This document shows, in pieces, positions 6,631 to 14,519 of a DNA stretch of 15,261 nt; position 1 is the first letter of the stretch; the number at the start of each line of letters is the position of its first letter. The stretch lies in NCBI GenBank assembly GCA_002685335.1, contig NYWY01000039.1:1-15261 (forward strand), in the 5' to 3' direction. The translations under genes were made by a program, and so were the position numbers. Under the pieces are notes generated by a model. That model had not been told where the DNA came from, ran no database searches, and saw only the letters and a program-made list of their open reading frames with translations. Source of the stretch: Planctomycetaceae bacterium. Its GTDB lineage: Bacteria > Planctomycetota > Phycisphaerae > Phycisphaerales > SM1A02.

Positions 6631-6636
6631 ATCTTA
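6631..6636 (-). promoter_or_regulatory. Candidate -10 box for the haloperoxidase-like gene
   Basis: On the minus strand TAAGAT lies 20 nt before the ATG at 6610 and resembles the TAGGAT boxes at 1033 and 1607. No convincing -35 box was found 16-18 bp upstream of it. Confidence 0.25.
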
Positions 6637-6663
6637 CGCCCCCTCAGACGAGTTTCCGGCATA

Positions 6664-6673
6664 TTTTGCAAAA
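6664..6673. promoter_or_regulatory. AT-rich perfect palindrome TTTTGCAAAA
   Basis: This ten-base perfect palindrome stands out as an AT-rich island in very GC-rich sequence, about 55 bp upstream of the minus-strand haloperoxidase-like start and 25 bp before the possible plus-strand ORF. It may be an operator or an upstream promoter element. No regulator is encoded nearby. Confidence 0.3.
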
Positions 6674-6697
6674 CCCCCCTCTCTACTCGGGAATCCC

Positions 6698-7000
6698 TTG
6701 CGGCCCTCCATTCTCGGACCATCTCCGGGGGTTCGAACCCTCCCCGGATTCGTCCTCCGCCGCCCGCGGGTGGTCCTGGCGGTGGCGGTCCTGCTGGCGT
6801 TGCCGGGCGGACTGTTCGCGACCCTCGTGGGGCTCGACTTCCGGCGAATCACTCCGGTCCTGATCGAACGAATGGAGCGATGTCCGATCCACTTCCGAGG
6901 AATGCGACGCGGCGCGGTGATCGCCGCGGTCACCACCGGGATCGGTTCCGGATCGCTTCCCGCCCTCGTCCGCCTGATTCCACCCCGTCCGGCATCGTGA
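6698..7000 (+). CDS. Possible small membrane protein, RND-transporter-like N-terminus (uncertain)
   Basis: This 100-residue frame starts at TTG 6698, with no ATG or GTG nearby upstream. It occupies the only long gene-free stretch (6611-7018) between two minus-strand genes. It has strongly GC-rich third positions, like real genes here. It encodes an Arg-Pro-led hydrophobic segment (about 19-47, FVLRRPRVVLAVAVLL then GGLFATLVGLDF) that resembles the start of the first transmembrane helix of RND exporters. The remaining ~50 residues do not continue as an RND protein, so it could be a decayed fragment, a genuine small membrane protein, or a GC-rich chance frame. It has only a weak GGGA before TTG and no clear promoter. 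Confidence 0.35.
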   Translation: MRPSILGPSPGVRTLPGFVLRRPRVVLAVAVLLALPGGLFATLVGLDFRRITPVLIERMERCPIHFRGMRRGAVIAAVTTGIGSGSLPALVRLIPPRPAS

Positions 7001-7018
7001 CCTTTCATCCTCGAACGG

Positions 7019-9112
7019 TCAGAGCGTGTCGAAGCCGCCCGGGTGCTCGAAATCATCCGGGGAAGGACTTGAATCCGACCATTCGTCAAAGGCGTCGTAG
7101 TCCTCGACCATCGTCTCCGGAGGCTCCAGCGGTTCGATCTCGACCCCCTCGGGCAGCGCGGCCTGGAAACTCCGTCCGTAACCCTTGGTGACGATTCGAG
7201 GGTCGAGCACCACCACCCGCCCGGTGTCTTCGCTCGAACGAATGAGGCGGCCGACCCCCTGCTTGAACCGGATCACCGCCCGGGGAACCTGATCTTCGAA
7301 GAATGGTTTGCCCCCGCGTTCCTCGATCATCTCATGACGGGCCTGCACGATGGGACGATCAGGGACGTCGAACGGGAGCCGGGTGATGATCACGTTCCGA
7401 AGACCCTGCCCTCGGACGTCGACTCCCTGCCAGAAACTCGTGACGCCGAAGAGGACCGATCGGTCGTCGTCCCGAAATCGCTGGAGCACCAGGGAGCGGG
7501 GCCCGGTTTCATTCTGTACCAGGACCTGGTGCCCCGCCGCCTCGAGTCCGGGGCGTGCCTTCTCCGCGGCCGCGGACATCGCGGCGTTGCTGGTGAAGAG
7601 CACGAAGGCGCCGCCGTCGGTCGCCCGAACCTGTTCCACGATGCGATCCGCCAGCCGATCCTGATACTCGGCATCACGGGGCTCGGGCATGTGGGGATCG
7701 ACGAAGACCCGCATCTGCCGCACGAAGTCGAAGGGTGATCCGACCTGCAGGGTGATCGGCGCCTCCGCGCCCAGTCGTTCGGTCACCAGGGAGAAGTCGT
7801 CGGGGCCGGTGGCGAGGGTGGCACTGGTGCAGATCACCGAACCTTCGCGGGCGAAGAGCTGCTCCCGGAGAATCGGTCCCACATCCACCGCGGCGCAGGC
7901 CACGGTGACCGAGCCGCGATCCCGCCGCCCTCGTCGGGCCGGCATCGCATCGACCCAGTAGACGCAACCGCCGATCGCCTGCTCCATGAGCATGGAGGCG
8001 GACTCCGCGACCTCCGTCGCTCGGGCCGCGAGGGATCCGAGCTCCATCTCCTCGGTCTCGTTGGTCGATTTCGCCCGCAGGAGTTTCAGGGTCGAAGCGA
8101 GTTCCTTCATCGCCGGAGTCAGCGGATTGTCAACCACTTCAGGTCCGACCATTCGTCCGGAACCATGCGCGGGAATCGACCGCCAGGCATGAAGATCGTC
8201 GAAGAATGCGTTGGCAGCGGTCTCCGTTCGCTGTCGGGCCGACAGCGCGTCGCGAAGGGCCGGATCGCCGTCGGCGGTGGTGGCCAAACTGGCGAGCACG
8301 CCTCGATTGGTTCGCTCCGACAACAGCATTCGGAGCAGGTGACGGACCCGCCCCTCGGAGACCCGCAGTCCGAAGTGCTCGGCCGCCACGTCCTCGACCG
8401 TATGAGCCTCGTCGAGGATCACGTGTCGATACGGCGGCAGGAATCCGGCTCCCCGCATCCGGAGCGCGAGGTCGCTGAAGAACAGGGCGTGGTTGCACAC
8501 CAGCAGATCCGCGTTCTCCATTCGTCGCCGCGCCGACTGGTAGAAGCACTCGTCATGGGTCGGGCACCGCCGTCCCAGGCAGTTGCCGCTCTCGCTCTGC
8601 ACGTGATCCCAGACCGACGGACGCTTCAACTGCGGAAGCGTCGCGAGGGTTCCGTCGTCGGTCGACGCCGCCCACTTCTCGATCTGCTGCAGGGAATGAC
8701 GCTCGGTGTCGTCGGCGAGAAGACGAGTCTCCCGCTCGACCGCGAGTCGCAATCGACGCTTCGAAAGATAGTTCGCCCGTCCCTTGACCAGCACCGCGGT
8801 GAACTCGTCGGGGACCACCGCTCGGAGGAGGGGAAGGTCCTTGTCCATCAGCTGCTCCTGCAGGCTGATGGTGTGGGTGCAGATGACGATCTTCTCCTCA
8901 CGCCGCTCCAGCAGCCGGGCGATCGCAGGTAGCAGATACGCGAAACTCTTGCCCGTTCCGGTGCCCGCTTCGACGAACAGTCGTTCACCACCCTTGAGAG
9001 CATTCTCGACCGCGGACGCCATTTCGATCTGCTGCGGCCGCGCCTCGAAACCACTGAGGCGACGAGCGATCGGGCCATCCGGGGCAAGCAGGTTGGCAAC
9101 GGGGGGCAGCAT
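7019..9112 (-). CDS. dinG: DinG/XPD-family ATP-dependent DNA helicase
   Basis: This 697-residue superfamily 2 helicase is expected to unwind DNA 5' to 3' using ATP. Motifs in order: Walker A EAGTGTGKS (48-56, Lys55), DEAH box (234-237), a SATLA motif in the second half, and motif VI QGVGRLIRS (618-626). Cys178, Cys183 and Cys189 (NCLGRRCPTHDEC) have the same +5/+6 spacing as three of the four Fe-S ligands of E. coli DinG. The usual first ligand, in the KGRxxYxC motif, is Ser117 here (KGRANYLS). No other Cys lies between 117 and 178, so a standard four-Cys cluster is not possible. The C-terminus is an acidic, Asp/Pro/Ser-rich tail of about 35 residues. It lies 24 bp downstream of rsmG and is probably last in that operon. 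No Shine-Dalgarno precedes the ATG. The symbol denotes family membership rather than proven orthology. Confidence 0.93.
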   Translation of the reverse strand: MLPPVANLLAPDGPIARRLSGFEARPQQIEMASAVENALKGGERLFVEAGTGTGKSFAYLLPAIARLLERREEKIVICTHTISLQEQLMDKDLPLLRAVVPDEFTAVLVKGRANYLSKRRLRLAVERETRLLADDTERHSLQQIEKWAASTDDGTLATLPQLKRPSVWDHVQSESGNCLGRRCPTHDECFYQSARRRMENADLLVCNHALFFSDLALRMRGAGFLPPYRHVILDEAHTVEDVAAEHFGLRVSEGRVRHLLRMLLSERTNRGVLASLATTADGDPALRDALSARQRTETAANAFFDDLHAWRSIPAHGSGRMVGPEVVDNPLTPAMKELASTLKLLRAKSTNETEEMELGSLAARATEVAESASMLMEQAIGGCVYWVDAMPARRGRRDRGSVTVACAAVDVGPILREQLFAREGSVICTSATLATGPDDFSLVTERLGAEAPITLQVGSPFDFVRQMRVFVDPHMPEPRDAEYQDRLADRIVEQVRATDGGAFVLFTSNAAMSAAAEKARPGLEAAGHQVLVQNETGPRSLVLQRFRDDDRSVLFGVTSFWQGVDVRGQGLRNVIITRLPFDVPDRPIVQARHEMIEERGGKPFFEDQVPRAVIRFKQGVGRLIRSSEDTGRVVVLDPRIVTKGYGRSFQAALPEGVEIEPLEPPETMVEDYDAFDEWSDSSPSPDDFEHPGGFDTL

Positions 9113-9136
9113 GGGACGGGACCGGTTCCGAAGGGT

Positions 9137-9865
9137 TCAGGTGAGGGGCTTGCGCTTCGGCTCGCCCACCGCTCGAGGGTACGCCCGCGGCACCGCTCGT
9201 TTCTTCGCCAGGACCACGATCCGCCCCGTGGGCGTCGGCCGGACCTCGACCACTTCGAGGTGCAGGTGGTAGATCGCCTGCTTGGCCTCCAGAATCTCGT
9301 CGTCCGCCTTCGCGCCCTTGGTGGCGAGAATCGTGCCGTCCAGCCGGGCCAGCGGCGCGAGGTATTCCACCAGCACGTTGAGCGGCCCGACCGCGCGACT
9401 GGTCACCAGATCGTACGCCTCTCGATGTCGTGGATCCCGACCCACCACCTCCGCCCGTTCCGCGAGGACGCGGACGGCATTCAAACCCAGAGCCGCCGCG
9501 GTCTCCTCGAGGAATCTCGCCTTCTTTCCGGTGGCCTCCACCAGGGCGATCTTCAATTCGGGATTGACGCACGCGAGGACGAGTCCCGGGAGACCTCCTC
9601 CGGAGCCCACGTCGATGACCCGCGGCTCTCGCCCGTCGGCGAGCGCGGCTTCACTGACGGTCTGCAACCAGGGCACGAGGGTCAGGCTGTCCAGAACGTG
9701 CCTGGACCAGGCCTCGGCCGGGTCGCGGACCCCGGTCAGGTTCATCCTCGCGTTGGCCTCGTAGAGGAGGTCGAGGAAGCGAGCGAGACGATCGAGGTCC
9801 CCGGTGTCGAAAACGACTCCCAGGGCCTCGGCATCCGCGAGAAAGGCATCAGGTGCGGTGGTCAT
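9137..9865 (-). CDS. rsmG: 16S rRNA (guanine527-N7)-methyltransferase
   Basis: RsmG (formerly GidB) uses S-adenosylmethionine to methylate G527 in the 530 loop of 16S rRNA. The 242-residue length is slightly above the usual 205-240. Family motifs are NLTG (42-45), RHVLDSL (55-61), the SAM-binding glycine loop DVGSGGGLPG (85-94), the acidic VEATGKKARFL stretch (109-119), TSRAV (155-159) and ATKG (181-184). The C-terminal tail is basic (KKR...PKRKP), as expected for RNA binding. It lies between rodA (40-bp gap) and dinG (24-bp gap), all on the minus strand, suggesting one transcript. It is not next to gidA/mnmG or parAB, where it often sits in other bacteria. No Shine-Dalgarno precedes ATG 9865. 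Confidence 0.96.
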   Translation of the reverse strand: MTTAPDAFLADAEALGVVFDTGDLDRLARFLDLLYEANARMNLTGVRDPAEAWSRHVLDSLTLVPWLQTVSEAALADGREPRVIDVGSGGGLPGLVLACVNPELKIALVEATGKKARFLEETAAALGLNAVRVLAERAEVVGRDPRHREAYDLVTSRAVGPLNVLVEYLAPLARLDGTILATKGAKADDEILEAKQAIYHLHLEVVEVRPTPTGRIVVLAKKRAVPRAYPRAVGEPKRKPLT

Positions 9866-9905
9866 GTGGCCCCATCGTCGCAGATGCGGCCCGATCCCGC
9901 CGGAC

Positions 9906-11171
9906 TCAGCCGGTGACTTCCCACCGTTCCATGCGGCGAGGCCGTCGGAGTCCCACGTTGAGCACGAGCCCCACCGTCATCCAGGCGGTGATCAGGCTGG
10001 AGCCACCGGCGCTCACGAAGGGAAGGGTCATCCCGGTGATCGGAAGCAGGCCGACGGTCATTCCCGTGTTGATGACCATCTGAACCAGGAGCATGGTGAC
10101 CAGCCCCGCGGCGAGGAGTCGACCGAAGACGTCGCGGGCGGCGGCGCTGGCCAGGTATCCACCGAGTGCGAGCAGTCCGAACAGGGCCCAGGTGGCGATC
10201 CCGCCGAGCATCCCCCATCGGCAGGAGATCACCGCGAAGATCATGTCGTTGTGCTCCTCCGGAAGGTGGTTGAAGCGGACCAGGGTCGCGGCCTCATCAC
10301 GACCGACTCCGGTCAATCCCCCGGCACCCACCAGGGTCATCGCCTTGAAACCCTGGTAGCCGATGTCCTGTCGATAGCGATCATCCTGTTCGATCTGAGC
10401 GACCAATGCCTTGACCCGGTCCTGCTGATGCTGCTTGAGAACGCCCTGGACCGCAGGAACGAACAGGACCGAACCCACGGCGATCACCCCCACCATGATC
10501 ACCAGTCCGACATGCCAGAGTCGCGCCCCCGCGACCACCAGCAGTGCCAGCAGGGTCGGGATGAAGAGCAAGGCGGTGCCGAGATCGGGTTCCAGCAGGA
10601 TCAGCACCACCGGGATGGCGGTGATGACGAAGGGCAGGATGAAGCCCCGGATCGAACGCACGTTCCAACGCAGACGGAACCATGACGCCATCGCCAGCAT
10701 CCAGACGACCTTCGCGAACTCCGACGGCTGAAAATCCGTGAGTCCGAGGTTGATCCAGCGCCGAGCACCCTTCCGCGGGCGGACGATCGCCTCGGGCACC
10801 CAGGGGATCAGCACGAAGACCAGCAGCCCCGCGGTCACCACGCAGAGCAGTGGAACCCAGCGTCGAAATCGCCGGTAGTCGGGGACCGCCATGATCGCCG
10901 CGGCGAGAAGCCCGATCGGAACGAACAGGGCCTGCTTCCGGGCGAAGCCGGGCTCGGTGGTCGAAATCGCGATGATCCCGACCACGTTGAGCAGCAACGC
11001 CGCCCCCACGCAGATCCAACCGAAGTTCCACCATCGGATGCCCCCGATGTGGAGCTCGCGAGCATCCTCATGCAGACCCCGGGCGGTGAAGCGCTCACGC
11101 TCCGGTCGCGATGGATCCGTGGTCCGGGTGGTCGACGTCGGAATTCCAGCCTGATCCGACGGATCGCTCAT
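9906..11171 (-). CDS. rodA: SEDS-family peptidoglycan glycosyltransferase RodA
   Basis: RodA polymerises lipid II into glycan strands during side-wall growth, working with PBP2. This 421-residue protein has about ten membrane segments after a polar N-terminal extension of ~45 residues. SEDS landmarks include GARRWINLG and FQPSEFAK (147-154), EPDLGTA (194-200), HNDMIFAV, whose Asp309 aligns with the catalytic Asp262 of E. coli RodA, and the NTGMTVGLLPITGMTLPFVS block followed by AGGSSLI. The segment after the catalytic Asp reads ISCRWG where E. coli RodA has LAEELG, so two acidic residues are replaced by Cys-Arg. It is identified as rodA rather than ftsW because it is translationally coupled (ATGA) to the PBP2 gene upstream. 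The 5' end of the frame is set by that overlap; no Shine-Dalgarno is obvious. Confidence 0.93.
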   Translation of the reverse strand: MSDPSDQAGIPTSTTRTTDPSRPERERFTARGLHEDARELHIGGIRWWNFGWICVGAALLLNVVGIIAISTTEPGFARKQALFVPIGLLAAAIMAVPDYRRFRRWVPLLCVVTAGLLVFVLIPWVPEAIVRPRKGARRWINLGLTDFQPSEFAKVVWMLAMASWFRLRWNVRSIRGFILPFVITAIPVVLILLEPDLGTALLFIPTLLALLVVAGARLWHVGLVIMVGVIAVGSVLFVPAVQGVLKQHQQDRVKALVAQIEQDDRYRQDIGYQGFKAMTLVGAGGLTGVGRDEAATLVRFNHLPEEHNDMIFAVISCRWGMLGGIATWALFGLLALGGYLASAAARDVFGRLLAAGLVTMLLVQMVINTGMTVGLLPITGMTLPFVSAGGSSLITAWMTVGLVLNVGLRRPRRMERWEVTG

Positions 11172-13615
11172 GAAGCGTCCTCGACTTCAACCTCGGGAGC
11201 GCCCGAACCGACCCAGAACGTCTCGATCGGATCGAGCCATTCCACCGGAGTGGCACCGAGATTCTCGCGGGCGTCGTCTCCGAGATAGCCCTCGGCGGCC
11301 ATCGCTCGGATGAGCTGGCCCGCGACCGGTCCCGCCGCCGCACCGCCGGAGTTTCCATGTTCGACGATGACCGCGAAGGCGTACTTCGGCGTCGGTTCAC
11401 CCGCCGGTGCGACGAGTCCCGCGTACCAGGCATGGGGAGCCTTGCCGGTCACCTGAGCGGTCCCGGTCTTGGCCCACACCGTGGGCGCCCCTTCGCCGAG
11501 ATCCGAGAAGTCGAGCAGCGGTTCGTAGGTTCCCTCGGCCGAGGTTCGGCGAAGCCGCGCCGCCGTGCCCTCCCGGGCCGAAGCTCGCATGCCGGCGAGG
11601 GCGATGTCGACCGCGGCGGGTTCCCATTTCCCCGACTTCGGACTCGAGTCGGTCCCCGGCTCCAGCACCATCACCGGTCGGATCGGCGCCCCCCCGGAGG
11701 CCAGTCGGGCGTACGCGGTGGCAGCGTGCAGCGGCGTCCAGGAGAACGGTCCCTGGCCGATGCCGACGATCATCCGACCGATCTCCCCCATCGCCTCCGA
11801 TTCTTCGAAGGTTCCATCGAGGGCCGCCCCGAAGCCGGGCCCGAATTCATCTTCCAAGCCACAGCCTTCGCGATACCACCGTCCCAGCCGAACCGGTCCG
11901 AGGCGGTCGGCGATGGTGTAGAAATAGACGTTGCAGCTCTTCGAGATCGCTTCCACCGGACTCAGCGGTCCGTGGGCGAGGAATTCCTTTCGTTCCGGCC
12001 TCCAACCCCAGCACCGAGGTCGAAGATTCTGGATTTCGGTGCCACGGACGTACCCCCGGCACTCGATCTCCTCCCGCGTCCCCAGTCGACCACCCTCGAC
12101 CCCCGCGAGGTAGACCAGCGGTTTCACGATGGAACCGGGGGCGTATTCGGTCGCGATCGCCCGGTTCCGGAAAGGTGCGAGTTCGATCAACTCGTCACGA
12201 CGGGCTCGATCCTCGGGCGGAAGCGCTTCGATGCGTTCTCGATCCGGCGCCGTGCGGTCCGGCATCAGCAGCAACTGGTAGTCGCGATCCTCCAGGTCGA
12301 GGTCGGTCACGTTCGGTGTGGACACCAGAGCGAGCGTCTCCCCCGTCTCGACGTCGATCACCACGACCGCGCCCTGCAACGGCGTCCCCTCGGGAACCGT
12401 CATGTCCCGCAATTCGCCCCGCCGCCAGCCGTACTGCCACTTCTGAGAACGCATCAGCCCGAAATCCGGATCGAGAATCGCCCGCACTCGAGCCTGCAGA
12501 TCGCCGTCGATCGCGATTCGGACCGCCTCCCCTGGAATGGGTTCGGTGTCCGCGAGGGTCTCCCCGGTCGCGACGTTCTCTTCGCGGTAGCCGATCGAAC
12601 CGTGCAGGCGACGGTCGAACTCCAGTTCCAGTCCGGATGAACCGACGAGGCTCGGATGACGGGCGTCGTACCCGGTCAGGTCGGGTTCCCCGGCGCCGTC
12701 GATGCCGCGGAAGGGACGACGCCCCTCGTCCTCCCGGGTGATCTCGTTCCGAGTCGATCCAATCAGGGTGTCCGCGATCCCGTCGATCTCGATCATCATC
12801 GGAGTGTCACTTCGGAGCGGCATCGGCAGCGTGGAGCGATCCAGCGTGACGTTCGCCCGGCGATACCCACGGTCGCGACGACTGACGTCCCGGATGCGGA
12901 AGGCCGGATCCCGATCGGGATCCCCGCCCGCTTCGCGAATCAGTCGATCCAGCTCATCGATCGCCCGGATCAGCGGAAAGGCGCCGTCATCGTCGAGCCC
13001 GTCGATGACGGCATGAAAACCCTTCTGTTCGGCGATCGGTTCCATCTTGAATCGCTCGGTCGGATCGTCGTACTTTTCCGCGAGCCCCTCGAACCGTCGC
13101 TGCCAGATGTGCTCGACCAGTCGGCCGGTCCGGTTTCGGATGTCCGATTGACGTTCGGCCAGAGTGGCGGCGTCGATGTCTCCACTCGCGGCCTCCCGCC
13201 AGATCCGCTCCACGGCCTGCTCCCAGGGTTCGATCCTCGCCATCGTCTCGCCATGACGATCGCTGCCGGACAATTCACTCCACTTGGATCCGAATTCCCG
13301 CTTGGCATCGCGTTGCGCCTGCCGAAACGCCCAGTCGCCGGTCAGGGTCTCGTAATGGGCCTGGAACTCCCAGCTCGGTCGTTCCACCGCGAGGGGACGT
13401 CCGTCACGATCGAGAATCGGCCCGCGGGTGGTCGGACGGTAGCCGGATTGAAAGAGCGCTTTCCGAGCATCCGTCCTCCAACTTTCCTCGCTCGTCAGAC
13501 GCCCCAGCTGCCATCCCAGAACCGCCACCACCGCGACGATCAGCACGCCAAGCATCACCAATCGCACCTGGAAAGGTGTGATGCCGTGCTCGGTCTGTCC
13601 GCTGGGAGGTCTCAT
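11168..13615 (-). CDS. mrdA: Penicillin-binding protein 2 (elongasome transpeptidase), enlarged
   Basis: This class B penicillin-binding protein cross-links peptidoglycan during elongation. It has a short cytoplasmic N-terminus, one membrane anchor (about 17-38), the conserved RGPILDRDGRPLA segment (64-76) at the start of the pedestal domain, and a complete transpeptidase domain: SIVK (catalytic Ser495, Lys498), SCN (560-562) and KTGTA (716-720). At 815 residues it is much longer than E. coli PBP2 (633). The stretch from catalytic Ser to C-terminus is similar (about 320 against 303), so roughly 165 extra residues lie before it. They fall within a charged, Arg/Asp/Glu-rich region at about 80-290, likely an enlarged pedestal or head. 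The stop overlaps the rodA start by 4 nt; the start lies 57 bp after the UPF0173 stop. Confidence 0.93.
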   Translation of the reverse strand: MRPPSGQTEHGITPFQVRLVMLGVLIVAVVAVLGWQLGRLTSEESWRTDARKALFQSGYRPTTRGPILDRDGRPLAVERPSWEFQAHYETLTGDWAFRQAQRDAKREFGSKWSELSGSDRHGETMARIEPWEQAVERIWREAASGDIDAATLAERQSDIRNRTGRLVEHIWQRRFEGLAEKYDDPTERFKMEPIAEQKGFHAVIDGLDDDGAFPLIRAIDELDRLIREAGGDPDRDPAFRIRDVSRRDRGYRRANVTLDRSTLPMPLRSDTPMMIEIDGIADTLIGSTRNEITREDEGRRPFRGIDGAGEPDLTGYDARHPSLVGSSGLELEFDRRLHGSIGYREENVATGETLADTEPIPGEAVRIAIDGDLQARVRAILDPDFGLMRSQKWQYGWRRGELRDMTVPEGTPLQGAVVVIDVETGETLALVSTPNVTDLDLEDRDYQLLLMPDRTAPDRERIEALPPEDRARRDELIELAPFRNRAIATEYAPGSIVKPLVYLAGVEGGRLGTREEIECRGYVRGTEIQNLRPRCWGWRPERKEFLAHGPLSPVEAISKSCNVYFYTIADRLGPVRLGRWYREGCGLEDEFGPGFGAALDGTFEESEAMGEIGRMIVGIGQGPFSWTPLHAATAYARLASGGAPIRPVMVLEPGTDSSPKSGKWEPAAVDIALAGMRASAREGTAARLRRTSAEGTYEPLLDFSDLGEGAPTVWAKTGTAQVTGKAPHAWYAGLVAPAGEPTPKYAFAVIVEHGNSGGAAAGPVAGQLIRAMAAEGYLGDDARENLGATPVEWLDPIETFWVGSGAPEVEVEDAS

Positions 13616-13672
13616 GGGTTCATCGAACCATATCGACCGACCGCAGCCCGCGACCGTGATTCCCGGCCGGAA

Positions 13673-14350
13673 TCAGGCTTCGATGGCGCCGTCGACCTCG
13701 AGGATGCGGACCTGAACCCCCGCCGGCGCGAAGTTCGCCGGATCCTGTTCGATCAACGGCCAGGTGTTCCAGTGACACGGAATCGCGACCGGGGCCCCGA
13801 TCATCTCCGCCGCCCGCGTGGCGTCGGCGGGTCCCATGGTGAATCGATCGCCGATGGGAATGATCGCGACATCGGGCTTGTGGATCTCTCCGAGCAGCTT
13901 CATGTCCCCGAAAAGTCCCGTGTCACCGCAGTGGTAGATGGTTCGGTCGCCGATGCGGATCATCAGGCCGGCCGGCATTCCGGTGTACCGGCCTTCGAAG
14001 CTGGAGGAGTGGTAGGCGAAGGTCAGCGAGATCCGCCCGAAGGGCAGGTCGACGCCGCCTCCCGGATTCGCGGGCTCGAGATTCTCCAGGCCCTTTTCGC
14101 CGAGCAGATTGGCGAGTTCGAAGCCCGTGATGACCGTGGCCCCGGTCCGGGTCGCGATCGAGACCGTGTCTCCCACGTGATCCTCATGGCCATGGGTGAG
14201 GGCGATATGGGTCGCTTCGAGCGAATCGGCGGTGATCCCCGCCGCTTCGGCCTGGGGATTGCCGGTGATGAAGGGGTCGACCAGCACGGTGTGCGTGCCG
14301 TCGGTGATCGAGAAGGCGGCGTGTCCGAGGAAACGGATGCTGACAGGCAT
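13673..14350 (-). CDS. UPF0173-family metal-dependent hydrolase (metallo-beta-lactamase fold)
   Basis: This 225-residue protein has the usual length for UPF0173 (YtkL-like) hydrolases. Metal ligands of the metallo-beta-lactamase fold are clear: H53-x-H55-x-D57-H58 (THGHEDHVGD), Asp143 in YHCGDTG and His193 in PCHWNTWP. His114 in AYHSSS is also family-typical. FLGHAAF at residues 7-13 and VDPFITGNP are signature N-terminal stretches. The natural substrate is unknown. Start ATG 14350 gives exactly the family N-terminus; the frame stays open for 81 further codons upstream, but those run antisense into ychF and do not resemble the family. It is probably the first gene of the minus-strand run leading to mrdA-rodA-rsmG-dinG. 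A link to wall synthesis would be inference from position only. Confidence 0.93.
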   Translation of the reverse strand: MPVSIRFLGHAAFSITDGTHTVLVDPFITGNPQAEAAGITADSLEATHIALTHGHEDHVGDTVSIATRTGATVITGFELANLLGEKGLENLEPANPGGGVDLPFGRISLTFAYHSSSFEGRYTGMPAGLMIRIGDRTIYHCGDTGLFGDMKLLGEIHKPDVAIIPIGDRFTMGPADATRAAEMIGAPVAIPCHWNTWPLIEQDPANFAPAGVQVRILEVDGAIEA

Positions 14351-14390
14351 GGTGAATCGCCAGAGGGAGGTCGGGGGGTGATGAGCGTTC

Positions 14391-14419
14391 AGGATCTCGA
14401 CCACCGAGCGGTCGGTCAA
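14391..14419 (-). promoter_or_regulatory. Candidate promoter for UPF0173-mrdA-rodA-rsmG-dinG
   Basis: On the minus strand a near-perfect -35 box TTGACC (14419-14414), a 17-bp spacer and GATCCT (14396-14391, 3 of 6 match to TATAAT) lie about 40 bp before ATG 14350. It is the best -35 match seen in the window. No other convincing promoter was found for the downstream genes of this run. Confidence 0.4.
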
Positions 14420-14506
14420 CCCCGAATCCGGGTTCTGGAGGGATCCGAGGCGAAGCAGCGCCGTCTCCGAGTACCATCCTGCCCCCCGTTCGCACCCCCC
14501 CCTCGC

Positions 14507-14512
14507 GAGGAA
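14507..14512 (+). promoter_or_regulatory. Shine-Dalgarno GAGGAA of ychF
   Basis: GAGGAA ends 7 nt before ATG 14520, good spacing, and supports that start for ychF. Confidence 0.65.
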
Positions 14513-14519
14513 TCCCGCC

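Noticed and set aside
6998..7021. TGACC/GGTCA inverted repeat at the end of dinG as a terminator
   Set aside because: Five-bp stem with a 14-nt loop and no T tract; not distinguishable from chance.
11407..12741. 444-residue plus-strand frame antisense to mrdA
   Set aside because: Arg/Pro/Ser-rich translation typical of antisense GC-rich DNA; mrdA carries all PBP motifs.
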